Source: Calliopsis andreniformis (lineage: Eukaryota > Arthropoda > Insecta > Hymenoptera > Andrenidae). From it: a DNA stretch of 64,000 bases. Position numbers and translations under genes: made by a program. This document shows positions 36,811 to 48,412 of the stretch, in pieces (position 1 is the stretch's first letter; every line of letters begins with the position of its first letter). The notes below the pieces were generated by a model, which was not told the origin of the DNA, searched no databases, and saw nothing but the letters and a program-made list of their open reading frames with translations. The stretch covers positions 1,736,001-1,800,000 of the forward strand of contig NW_027480480.1 in assembly GCF_051401765.1 (NCBI RefSeq). Reading direction: 5' to 3'.

Positions 36811-39659
36811 GAGGATTGAGGATTGAGGATTGGGGACTGAGTGTTGAGGGTTGAGTGATGAGAATTGATGTTTGTGGAATGAAATTTGAAGATTGCAGAT
36901 TGAGTATTGAGTATTGAAAGCTGTGAATTGATAATATTCTATTGAGCATTGAGGATTGACGTCTGATTGTTTAGGTCTGAGGTCTGAAGATTGAGGATTC
37001 AGGATTGAGGATTCAGGATTGAGGTTTGATGACTGAGGATTGAGGATTGAGTATTGAAGAATGAGGATTGAGGATTGAGGATTGAGGACTGAGGATTGGA
37101 AATTGAGTATTGAGGATTGAAGCCTGACGATTGAGGATTGAGGATTCAGGATTGAGTATTGAGGACGGAGGATTGAAGATTGAGTATTGAGGATTGAAGA
37201 CTGAGGTTTGAGGATTGAGTATTGAGGATTGAGGAATAAGTATTGAGGATTGAGGATTGAGGATTGAGGATTGAGAATTGAGTATGAGGACTGAGGGTTG
37301 AGGATTGAGGATTGAGGATTGAGGGTTGAGGATTGAAGATTGTGTATTGTGGATTGAATATTGAGGATTGAGGATTGAGGATCGAGGATTGAGGATGAGG
37401 GCTGATGGTTGAGGGTTAAGGTTTGAGTATTGAATCCTGAGAATTCAGGATATTCTATTGAGTATCGAGAATTGAGAATTGATAGTTGAGTATTGAGGAT
37501 TGAGGTTTGAGTATTGAGGATTGAGGATTGAGTATTGAAGACTGAATATTGATGCTTGTAGATTGAGGATCGAGGATTGAGGGTTGTGGATTGAGGACGA
37601 AGACTGAGGGTTGAGTGTTGATGTTTGAGGTCTGTAGATTGAGGATTGAGGATTGAGAATTGAGGATTTAGGATTGAGGATTGAAGATTGAGGATTGGGT
37701 GTTGAGGATTGAAGAATGAGGATTGAGAATTGAGGATTGAGGATTGAGGATTCAAGATTGAGTATTGAGGATTGAAGGTTGAGGATTGAGGTCGGTGGAT
37801 TGAGGATTGAGGATTGAGAATTGAGGATTGAGGATTGAGGATTGAAGTTTCAGGATTGGGTAGTGAGGATTGGGTATTGAGGATTGAAGAATGAGGATTG
37901 AGGATTGAGGATTGAGGATTGAGGATTGCAGATTGAGTATTGAGGATTGAAGGTTGAGGATTGAGGTTTGAGGATTGAGAATTGAGAATTGCAGATTGAG
38001 TATTGAGGATTGAAGATTGAGGGTTGAGCATTGAGGATACAGGATTGAGCATTGGGGGTTGAGGATTGAGTATTGAGGATTGAAGATTGAGTATTGAGGA
38101 TTGAAGGTTGAGGATTGAGGATTGACAATTGAGGATTGAGGATGAGGTCTGATGGCTGAGGATTGAGGTTTGAGGGCTGAGGACTGAGAATTGAGGATTG
38201 AGGATTGAGAATGAAGGCTGAGGGTTGAGGATGAGGGTTTGAGGACTGAGGATTGAGGATTGAGGATTGAAGCTTGAGGATTGGGTGTTGAGGGTTGAAG
38301 AATGAGGGTTGAGGATTGAGGATTGAGGATTGAGTATTGAAGATTGAAGATTGGGTATTGAGGATTGAAGAATGAGGATTGAAGATTGAGGATTGGGTAT
38401 TGAGGGTTGAAGAATGAGCATTGAGGATTGAGAATTGGGGATTGAGGATTGAAGACTGAGTATTGAGGATAGAAGATTGGGGATTGAGGATTGAGGTTTC
38501 GGGATTGAGGATTGAGGATTGAGGATTGAAGATTGATTATTGAGGATTGAAGATTGAGGATTGAGGATTGAGGATTGAGGATTGAGGATTGAAGATTGGG
38601 GATTGGGGATTGAGTATTGTCGATTGAGTATTGAGTATTGAGGATTGAGGTTTGAGGATTGATTATTGAAGATTGAGTATTGAGGATTGGAGATTGAGGA
38701 TTGAGGATTGAGGATTGAGGATTGAGGATGAGGGCTGAGGGTTGAGGATTGAGGTTTGAGGACTGAGGACTGAGGATTGAGGATTGAGAATTGAGGATTG
38801 AGGATTGAGGATTGAAGATTGAGGATTGGGTATTGAGGATTGAAGAATGATGATTGAGGATTGAGGATTGAGGATTGAGGATTGAAGACTGACGATTGAG
38901 GGTTGAGGATTGAGGATTGAGTATTGAGGATTGAAGATTGAGTATTGAGGATTGAAAATTGAGTATTGAGGATTGAGGATTCAGGATTGAGGATTGAGTA
39001 TTGAGGATTGAAGATTGAGGATTGGGGACTGAGCGTTGAGGGTTGAGTGATGAGAATTGATGTTTGTGGATAGAAATTTGAAGATTGCAGATTGAGTATT
39101 GAGTATTGAAAACTGTAAATTGATGATATTCTATTGAGGATTGAGGATTGACATCTGACTGTTCAGGTCTGAGATCTGACGATTGAGGATTCAGGATTGA
39201 GGATTCAGGATTGAGGTTTGATGACTGAGGATTGAGGATTGAGGATTGAGGCCTGAGGATTGAGGATTGAGGATTGAAGATTGAGGATTGTGGATTGAGG
39301 ATGAAGGCTGAGGGTTGAGGGTTGAGGTTTGAGGTCTGAGGACTGAGGACTGAGGATTGAGAATTGAGGATTGAGGGTTGAAGATTGAAGATTGAGGATT
39401 GGGTATTGAGGATTGAAGAATGAGGATTGGGGATTGAGGATTGACGATTGAGGATTGAGTATTGAGGATTGAGAATTGAGGATTGCTTATTGAAGATTGA
39501 TTATTGAGGATTGAAGATTGAGGATTGAGGATGAGGGCTGAGGGTTGAGGATTGAGGTTTGAGGACTGAGGACTGAGGATTGAGGATTGAGAATTGAGGA
39601 TTGAGGATTGAGGATTGAAGATTGAGGATTGGGTATTGAGGATTGAGGAATGATGATTG
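36811..39659. repeat. Less duplicated, older-looking stretch
   Basis: No block here has a near-identical copy elsewhere in the window. A 150-bp piece at about 38,727-38,880 recurs at 39,526-39,680 and in the 52 kb region with differences. Contains module A cores near 36,941 and 39,121 and a perfect type B hairpin at 37,434-37,451. No gene or RNA signal is seen. Confidence 0.65.
37434..37451. repeat. Type B module hairpin, copy 1
   Basis: ATCCTGA-GAAT-TCAGGAT: a perfect 7-bp stem with a 4-base loop containing an EcoRI site. It replaces the AAACTGTGAATTGATGA part of module A and is followed by the same TATTCTATTGAG core. Perfect stems also occur at the other listed B sites except 50,919 and 59,085 (one mismatch). 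A decayed relative lies near 9,914-9,931. Confidence 0.85.
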
Positions 39660-41421
39660 AGGATTGAGGATTGAGGATTGAGGGTTGAAGACTGACGATT
39701 GAGGATTGAGGATTGAGGATTGAGTATTGAGGATTGAAGATTGAGTATTGAGGATTGAAAATTGAGGATTGAGGATTGAGGATTCAGGATTGAGGATTGA
39801 GGATGGAGGATTGAGTGTTGAGGATTGAAGATTGAGGATTGAGAATTGAGGATTGAGGATTGAGCATTGAAGATTGAGGATTGGGTACTGAGGATTGTAG
39901 AATGAGGATTGAGGATTGAGGATTGAAGATTGAGGATTGAGGTCTGAGGAATGAGGATTGAGGATTGAGGATTGAAGATTGGAGATTGAGTATAGAGGAT
40001 TGAAGATTGAGGATTGATGATTGAGGATTGAGGATTGAGGATTGAAGATTGAGGATTGGGGACTGGGTGTTGCGTGTTGAGTGATGAGAGTTGATGTTTG
40101 TGAATAGATATTTGAAGATTGCAGATTGAGTATTGAGTATTGAAAACTGTGAATTGATAGTATTCCATTGAGGAATGAGGATTGACATCTGATTGTACAG
40201 GTCTGAGGTCTGAAGATTGAGGATTCACGATTGAGGATTCAGGATTGAGGTTTGATGACTGAGGATTGGGGATAGAGGATTGAGGCATGAGGATTGAGGA
40301 TTGAAGGTTGAAGATTGAGGATTGAGGATTGAGGATGAGGGCTGAGGGTTGACGATTGAGGTTTGAGGACTGAGGACTGAGGATTGAGGATTGAAAATTG
40401 AGGATTGAAGATTGAAGATTGAGTATTGAGGATTGAAGATTGAGGATTGAGGATTCATAATTGCGGATTGAGGATGAGGTCTGAGGGTTGAGGATTGAGG
40501 CTTGAGGGCTGAGGACTGAGAATTGAGGATTGAGGATTGAGGATTGAAGATTGAGTATTGAGGATCGATGCCTGGCGATGGAGGATTGAGGATTGAGTAC
40601 TGTGGATTGAGGATGGAGGATTGAAGATTGAGGATTGGGGACGGCGTGTTGAGGGTTGAGTGATGAGAATTGATGTTTGTGGATAGAGATTTCAAGATTG
40701 CAGATTGAGTATTGAGCGTTGAAAGCTGTGAATTGATGACATTCTATTGAGGATTGAGGACTGACAACTGATTGTTGAGGACTGAGGCCTGAAGATTGAG
40801 GATTCAGTATTGAGGATTCAGGATCGAGGTTTGAGGACAGAGGATTGAGGGTTGAGGATTGAGGATTGAGGATTGAGGATTGAGGATTGAAGATTGAGGA
40901 TTGGGTGTTGAGGATTGAGCATTGAGTGTTGAGGATTGAGGATTGAGGATTGAGGATTGAGGATTGGGTATTGAGGATTGTAGAATGAGGATTGAGGATT
41001 GAGGATTGAGGATTGAGGGTTGAGGATTGAAGACTGAGTATTGAGGATTGAATATTGAGGATTGAGGATTGAGGATTGAGGATTGAGGATTGAGGATTGA
41101 GGATTGAGGATTGAGGATTGAGGATTGAAGATTGAAGATTGAGTAATGAGTATTGAAGGTTGAGGATTGAGGAATGAGTATTGAGGATCGAGGATTGAGG
41201 ATTGAGTATTGAGGATTGAGGATTGAAGATTGAGGATTGGGTATTGCGGATTGAACATTGAGGATTGAGGATTGAGGATTGAGGTTTGAGGATTGAGGAC
41301 TGAAGATTGAATATTGATGAATGAAGATTGAGGTTTGAGTATTTATGGTTGTGGATTGAGGACGAGGACTGAGGGTTGAGTATTGATGTTTGAGTTCTGA
41401 GAACTGAGGATTGAGGATTGA
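39660..41421. repeat. 2,069-bp-offset repeat, copy 1
   Basis: Matches 41,729-43,490 at offset 2,069, with module A cores near 40,161 (variant ATTCCATT) and 40,741. Ends with the 10-11-unit perfect run (41,054-41,127) and a module C near 41,360. Differences seen from copy 2: 41,001 G against 43,070 C, and 41,162 G against 43,231 A. Confidence 0.88.
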
Positions 41422-41728
41422 GAATTGAGGATTGAGGATTGAGGATTAAAGATTGAGGATTGGGTATTGAGGGTTGAAGAATGAGGATTGAGGTTGGAGG
41501 ATTGGGGACTGAGGATTGAAGACTGTGTATTGAGGGTTGATGATTGGGGATTGAGCATTGAGGATTGAGGATTGAAGATTGATTATTGAGGATTGAAGAT
41601 TGAGGACTGAGGTTTGAGGATTGAGGATTGAGGATTGAGGATTGAAGATTGAGGATTGGGGATTGAGGATTGACGATTGAGGATAGAGAATTGAGGATTG
41701 ATTATTGAAGATTGAGCATTGAGGATTG
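41422..41728. repeat. Linker between the two 2,069-bp-offset copies
   Basis: Variant heptamers without a counterpart after 43,490. Either the duplication was 2,069 bp long and the second copy lost its end, or the linker was brought in later. No other feature is seen. Confidence 0.6.
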
Positions 41729-43490
41729 AGGATTGAGGATTGAGGATTGAGGGTTGAAGACTGACGATTGAGGATTGAGGATTGAGGATTGAGTATTGAG
41801 GATTGAAGATTGAGTATTGAGGATTGAAAATTGAGGATTGAGGATTGAGGATTCAGGATTGAGGATTGAGGATGGAGGATTGAGTGTTGAGGATTGAAGA
41901 TTGAGGATTGAGAATTGAGGATTGAGGATTGAGCATTGAAGATTGAGGATTGGGTACTGAGGATTGTAGAATGAGGATTGAGGATTGAGGATTGAAGATT
42001 GAGGATTGAGGTCTGAGGAATGAGGATTGAGGATTGAGGATTGAAGATTGGAGATTGAGTATAGAGGATTGAAGATTGAGGATTGATGATTGAGGATTGA
42101 GGATTGAGGATTGAAGATTGAGGATTGGGGACTGGGTGTTGCGTGTTGAGTGATGAGAGTTGATGTTTGTGAATAGATATTTGAAGATTGCAGATTGAGT
42201 ATTGAGTATTGAAAACTGTGAATTGATAGTATTCCATTGAGGAATGAGGATTGACATCTGATTGTACAGGTCTGAGGTCTGAAGATTGAGGATTCACGAT
42301 TGAGGATTCAGGATTGAGGTTTGATGACTGAGGATTGGGGATAGAGGATTGAGGCATGAGGATTGAGGATTGAAGGTTGAAGATTGAGGATTGAGGATTG
42401 AGGATGAGGGCTGAGGGTTGACGATTGAGGTTTGAGGACTGAGGACTGAGGATTGAGGATTGAAAATTGAGGATTGAAGATTGAAGATTGAGTATTGAGG
42501 ATTGAAGATTGAGGATTGAGGATTCATAATTGCGGATTGAGGATGAGGTCTGAGGGTTGAGGATTGAGGCTTGAGGGCTGAGGACTGAGAATTGAGGATT
42601 GAGGATTGAGGATTGAAGATTGAGTATTGAGGATCGATGCCTGGCGATGGAGGATTGAGGATTGAGTACTGTGGATTGAGGATGGAGGATTGAAGATTGA
42701 GGATTGGGGACGGCGTGTTGAGGGTTGAGTGATGAGAATTGATGTTTGTGGATAGAGATTTCAAGATTGCAGATTGAGTATTGAGCGTTGAAAGCTGTGA
42801 ATTGATGACATTCTATTGAGGATTGAGGACTGACAACTGATTGTTGAGGACTGAGGCCTGAAGATTGAGGATTCAGTATTGAGGATTCAGGATCGAGGTT
42901 TGAGGACAGAGGATTGAGGGTTGAGGATTGAGGATTGAGGATTGAGGATTGAGGATTGAAGATTGAGGATTGGGTGTTGAGGATTGAGCATTGAGTGTTG
43001 AGGATTGAGGATTGAGGATTGAGGATTGAGGATTGGGTATTGAGGATTGTAGAATGAGGATTGAGGATTCAGGATTGAGGATTGAGGGTTGAGGATTGAA
43101 GACTGAGTATTGAGGATTGAATATTGAGGATTGAGGATTGAGGATTGAGGATTGAGGATTGAGGATTGAGGATTGAGGATTGAGGATTGAGGATTGAAGA
43201 TTGAAGATTGAGTAATGAGTATTGAAGGTTAAGGATTGAGGAATGAGTATTGAGGATCGAGGATTGAGGATTGAGTATTGAGGATTGAGGATTGAAGATT
43301 GAGGATTGGGTATTGCGGATTGAACATTGAGGATTGAGGATTGAGGATTGAGGTTTGAGGATTGAGGACTGAAGATTGAATATTGATGAATGAAGATTGA
43401 GGTTTGAGTATTTATGGTTGTGGATTGAGGACGAGGACTGAGGGTTGAGTATTGATGTTTGAGTTCTGAGAACTGAGGATTGAGGATTGA
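41729..43490. repeat. 2,069-bp-offset repeat, copy 2
   Basis: Copy of 39,660-41,421, with module A cores near 42,231 and 42,811. The G-to-C change at 43,070 makes a GGATTCA unit and the G-to-A change at 43,231 makes a TTAAGG unit; the former adds a stop to a - frame that is open in copy 1. Confidence 0.88.
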
Positions 43491-44979
43491 GGATTGAGGA
43501 TTGAGGGTTGAGTGTTGAGGTTTGTGTATTGAATCCTGAGAGTTCAGGATATTCTATTGAGTATTGAGAATTGAGGATTTATGATTGAGTATTGAGGATT
43601 GAGGATTGAGGATTGAGGATTGAGTATTGAGGATTGAGGATTGAGGATTGAAGACTGAATATTGATGATTGAAGATTGAGTATCGAGGATTGAGGGTTGT
43701 GGATTGAGGACGAGGACTGAGGGTTGAGTATTGATGTTTGAGGTCTGAGGATTGAAGATTGAAGGTTGAGAATTGAGGATTGGGGATTGACGATTGAAGA
43801 TTGAGGATTGGGTGTTGAGGATTGAAGAATGAGGATTGAGGATTGAGGATTGAGGATTGAGGATTGAGGATTGAAGATTGAGTACTGCGGATTGAAGACT
43901 AAGGATTGAGGTCTGAGGATTGAGGATTGAGGATTGAAGATTGAGGATTGGGTGTTGAGGATTGAAGAATGAGGATTGAGGATTGAGGATTGAGGATTGA
44001 GGATTGAAGATTGAGGATTGGGTATTGATGATTGAAGGATGAGGATTGCGGATTGAGTATTGATGATTGAGGATTGCAGATTGAGTATTGAGGATTGAAG
44101 ATTGTGGGTTGAGGATTGAGTATTGAGGATTGAGCACTGAGGATTGAGGATTGAGGATTGAGGATTGAAGATTGACTATTGAGGATTGAAGATTGAGGAT
44201 TGAGGATTGAGTATTGAGGATTGAGGATTGAGGATTGAAGATTGAGTATTGAGTACTGAAGATTGAGGATTGAGGATTGAGTATTGAGGATTGAGGATTG
44301 AAGGTTGAGGATTGGGGACTGAGTGTTGAATGTTGAGTGATGAGGATTGATGTTTGTGAATAGAGATTTGAAGATTGCAGATTGAGTATTGGGTATTGAA
44401 AACTGTGAATAGATGATATTCTATTAAGGATTCAGGATTGACATCTGATTGCTGATGTCTGAGGTCTGAAGATTCAGGATTCAGAATTGAGGTTTGAGGA
44501 CTGAGGATTGAGTATTGAGGATTGAGGATTGAGGATTAATGATTGAGGATTGAGGATTGAGGACTGAAGATTGAATATAGATGATTGAAGATTGAGGATT
44601 GAGGATTGATGGTTGTGGATTGAGGACGAGGACTGAGGGTTGAGTATTGATGTTTGTGTTCTGAGAACTTAGGATTGAGGATTGAGTATTGAGGATTGAA
44701 AATTGAGGATTGAAGATTGAGGATTGGGTATTGAGGATTGAAGAATGAGGACTGAGGATTGAGTATTGATGATTGAGGATTGCAGATTGAGTATTGAGGA
44801 TTGAAGATTGTGGGTTGAGGATTGAGTATTGAGGATTGAGCACTGAGGATTGAGGATTGAGGATTGAGGATTGAAGATTGACTATTGAGGATTGAAGATT
44901 GAGGATTGAGGATTGAGTATTGAGGATTGAGGATTGAGGATTGAAGATTGAAGATTGAGTATTGAGGATTGAAGATTGA
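43491..44979. repeat. Block related to 50,880-51,620, with a 706-bp-offset local repeat
   Basis: About 43,500-44,240 matches 50,885-51,620 (offset about 7,386) with scattered differences. A type B hairpin lies at 43,533-43,550 and a module A core near 44,411. About 44,055-44,250 is repeated at 44,761-44,955 (offset 706). Confidence 0.75.
43533..43550. repeat. Type B module hairpin, copy 2
   Basis: ATCCTGA-GAGT-TCAGGAT: the same perfect stem with a changed loop base, so the EcoRI site is lost while pairing is kept. Confidence 0.85.
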
Positions 44980-45035
44980 TGATTGAGGATTGAGTATTGA
45001 GGATTGAGTGTTGAGTGTTGAGGTTTGAGTATTGA

Positions 45036-45053
45036 ATCCTGAGAATTCAGGAT
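45036..45053. repeat. Type B module hairpin, copy 3 (start of W1)
   Basis: Perfect 7-bp stem with GAAT loop, about 55 bp inside the left edge of unit W. Followed by ACTCTATTG in place of the usual ATTCTATTG. Confidence 0.88.
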
Positions 45054-45669
45054 ACTCTATTGAGTATTGAGAATTGAGGATTGATGGTTGTGTATTGAGG
45101 ATTGAGGATTGAGGATTGAGAATTGAAGATTGAGGATTGGGTGTTGAGGATTGAAGAATGAGGGTTGAGGATTGAGGATTGAGGATTGAGTATTGAAGAT
45201 TGAGGATTGGGTATTGAGGATTGAAGAATGAGGATTGAGGATTGAGGATTGAGGATTGAGTATTGCAGATTGAGTATTGAGGATTGAAGTTTGAGGGTTG
45301 AGCATTGAGGATACAGGATTGAGCATTGAGGGTTGAGGATTGAGGATTGAGGATTGAAGATTGAGTATTGAGGATTGAAGATTGAGGATTGAGGATTGAG
45401 TATTGAGAATTGAGGGCTGATAGTTGAGTATAGAGGACTGAAGATTGAGGATTGAAGATTTAGTATTGAGGATTCAGAATTGAGGTTTGAGGACTGAGGA
45501 TTGAGGATTGAAGATTGAGTATTGAGGATTGAAGGTTGAGGATTGAGGATTGAGGATTGAGGATTGAAGATTGAAGATTCAGTATTGAGGATCGAAGGTT
45601 GAGAGTTGAGGATTGAGGATTGAACATTGAGGAATGAGTGCTGAGGTTTGAGTAGTGAAAATTGATGTT

Positions 45670-45681
45670 CGTGGATACACG
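45670..45681. repeat. C-containing short hairpin of unit W (five copies)
   Basis: CGTG-GATA-CACG, a 4-bp stem with GATA loop, inside TGTTCGTGGATACACGTTGG. Repeated at 47,376, 53,836, 55,542 and 62,002. Related sites at about 49,972 and 58,138 have TGTG in the left arm and pair less well. Notable because C is rare on this strand. Confidence 0.75.
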
Positions 45682-46685
45682 TTGGAAGATTGCAGAATGA
45701 GTATTGAGTATTGAAAGCTGTGAATTGAGGATATTCTATTGAGGATTGAGGAATGACAACAGATTGTTGAGGACTGAGGGCTGAAGATTGAGGATTCAGC
45801 GTTGAGGATTCAGAATTGAGGTTTGAGGACAGAGGATTAAGGATTGAAGATTGAGGATTGAGGATTGAGAATTGAGGATTGAGGATTGAAGACTGAGGAT
45901 TGGGTATTGAGGATTCAACATTGAGGATTGAGGGTTGAGGATTGAGGATTGAGGATTGACGATTGACGATTGAGGAAAGAGGATGTGGGCTGATGGTTGG
46001 GGATTGAGGATTGAGGTCTGAGGACTCAGGATTGACGATTGAGAATTGAGGATTGAGGATTGAGGATTGAGGCATGAGGATTGAGGATTGAGGATTGAAG
46101 ATTGAGGATTGTGGATTGAGGATGAAGGCTGAGGGTTGAGGATTGAGGTTTGAGGTCTGAGGACTGAGGACTGAGGATTGAGAATTGAGGATTGAGGATT
46201 GAGGATTGAGTGTTGAGGAGTGAGAATTGAAGATTGAGTATTGATGATTGAAGATTGAGGATTGAAGAATGAGGACTGAGGATTGAGGATTGAGGATTAA
46301 GGATTGAAGATTGAGTATTGAGGATTGATGATTGGCGATCGAGGATTGAGAATCGAGGATTGAGGATTGAGGATTGAGGATTGAAGATTGAGTATTGAGG
46401 ATTGAAGGTTCAGGATTGTGGATTGAGGATTGAGGATTGAGCATTGAATATTGGGTATTGGGGACTGAGTGTTGAGGGTTGAGTGATGAGAATTGATGTT
46501 TGTGGTTAGAGATTTGAAGATTGCAGATTGAGTATTGAGTATTGAAAACTGTGAATTGACGACATTCTATTGAGGATTGAGGTTTGACAACTGATTGTTG
46601 AGGACTGAGGGCTGAAGATTGAGGATTCAGTATTGAGGATTCAGGATTGAGGTTGGAGGACAGAGGATTGAGGATTGAGGATTGA

Positions 46686-48412
46686 GGATTGAGGATTGAG
46701 TATTGAGGATTGAGTGTTGAGTGTTGAGGTTTGAGTATTGAATCCTGAGAATTCAGGATACTCTATTGAGTATTGAGAATTGAGGATTGATGGTTGTGTA
46801 TTGAGGATTGAGGATTGAGGATTGAGAATTGAAGATTGAGGATTGGGTGTTGAGGATTGAAGAATGAGGGTTGAGGATTGAGGATTGAGGATTGAGTATT
46901 GAAGATTGAGGATTGGGTATTGAGGATTGAAGAATGAGGATTGAGGATTGAGGATTGAGGATTGAGTATTGCAGATTGAGTATTGAGGATTGAAGTTTGA
47001 GGGTTGAGCATTGAGGATACAGGATTGAGCATTGAGGGTTGAGGATTGAGGATTGAGGATTGAAGATTGAGTATTGAGGATTGAAGATTGAGGATTGAGG
47101 ATTGAGTATTGAGAATTGAGGGCTGATAGTTGAGTATAGAGGACTGAAGATTGAGGATTGAAGATTTAGTATTGAGGATTCAGAATTGAGGTTTGAGGAC
47201 TGAGGATTGAGGATTGAAGATTGAGTATTGAGGATTGAAGGTTGAGGATTGAGGATTGAGGATTGAGGATTGAAGATTGAAGATTCAGTATTGAGGATCG
47301 AAGGTTGAGAGTTGAGGATTGAGGATTGAACATTGAGGAATGAGTGCTGAGGTTTGAGTAGTGAAAATTGATGTTCGTGGATACACGTTGGAAGATTGCA
47401 GAATGAGTATTGAGTATTGAAAGCTGTGAATTGAGGATATTCTATTGAGGATTGAGGAATGACAACAGATTGTTGAGGACTGAGGGCTGAAGATTGAGGA
47501 TTCAGCGTTGAGGATTCAGAATTGAGGTTTGAGGACAGAGGATTAAGGATTGAAGATTGAGGATTGAGGATTGAGAATTGAGGATTGAGGATTGAAGACT
47601 GAGGATTGGGTATTGAGGATTCAACATTGAGGATTGAGGGTTGAGGATTGAGGATTGAGGATTGACGATTGACGATTGAGGAAAGAGGATGTGGGCTGAT
47701 GGTTGGGGATTGAGGATTGAGGTCTGAGGACTCAGGATTGACGATTGAGAATTGAGGATTGAGGATTGAGGATTGAGGCATGAGGATTGAGGATTGAGGA
47801 TTGAAGATTGAGGATTGTGGATTGAGGATGAAGGCTGAGGGTTGAGGATTGAGGTTTGAGGTCTGAGGACTGAGGACTGAGGATTGAGAATTGAGGATTG
47901 AGGATTGAGGATTGAGTGTTGAGGAGTGAGAATTGAAGATTGAGTATTGATGATTGAAGATTGAGGATTGAAGAATGAGGACTGAGGATTGAGGATTGAG
48001 GATTAAGGATTGAAGATTGAGTATTGAGGATTGATGATTGGCGATCGAGGATTGAGAATCGAGGATTGAGGATTGAGGATTGAGGATTGAAGATTGAGTA
48101 TTGAGGATTGAAGGTTCAGGATTGTGGATTGAGGATTGAGGATTGAGCATTGAATATTGGGTATTGGGGACTGAGTGTTGAGGGTTGAGTGATGAGAATT
48201 GATGTTTGTGGTTAGAGATTTGAAGATTGCAGATTGAGTATTGAGTATTGAAAACTGTGAATTGACGACATTCTATTGAGGATTGAGGTTTGACAACTGA
48301 TTGTTGAGGACTGAGGGCTGAAGATTGAGGATTCAGTATTGAGGATTCAGGATTGAGGTTGGAGGACAGAGGATTGAGGATTGAGGATTGAGGATTGAGG
48401 ATTGAGTATTGA
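46686..48412. repeat. Unit W, copy 2
   Basis: Tandem with copy 1. Type B hairpin at 46,742-46,759 and module A cores near 47,431 and 48,271. The shared sequence ends at about 48,412, where the next unit should start with TGTTGAG but GATTGAG is found and spacer S begins. Confidence 0.92.
46742..46759. repeat. Type B module hairpin, copy 4 (start of W2)
   Basis: Identical to the 45,036 copy, exactly 1,706 bp further on. Confidence 0.88.

Larger units (their letters stand above)
44980..46685. repeat. Unit W, copy 1 (1,706 bp)
   Basis: Identical to copy 2 at offset 1,706 as far as checked. Begins about 55 bp before a perfect type B hairpin (45,036-45,053) and contains module A cores near 45,731 and 46,561. 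A rare C-containing hairpin, CGTG-GATA-CACG, lies at 45,670-45,681. Length divided by 7 leaves 5 and by 3 leaves 2, so the units do not keep heptamer register or reading frame. Confidence 0.92.

Noticed and set aside
45036..45053. Type B hairpin as a transcription terminator
   Set aside because: The stem is only 7 bp and AT-balanced, no T-run follows on either strand, and there is no gene to terminate.
45668..45685. CENP-B box-like site in unit W (TTCGTGGATACACGTTGG)
   Set aside because: It shares TTCG but lacks the required A and the CGGG end of the box, so the match is superficial.
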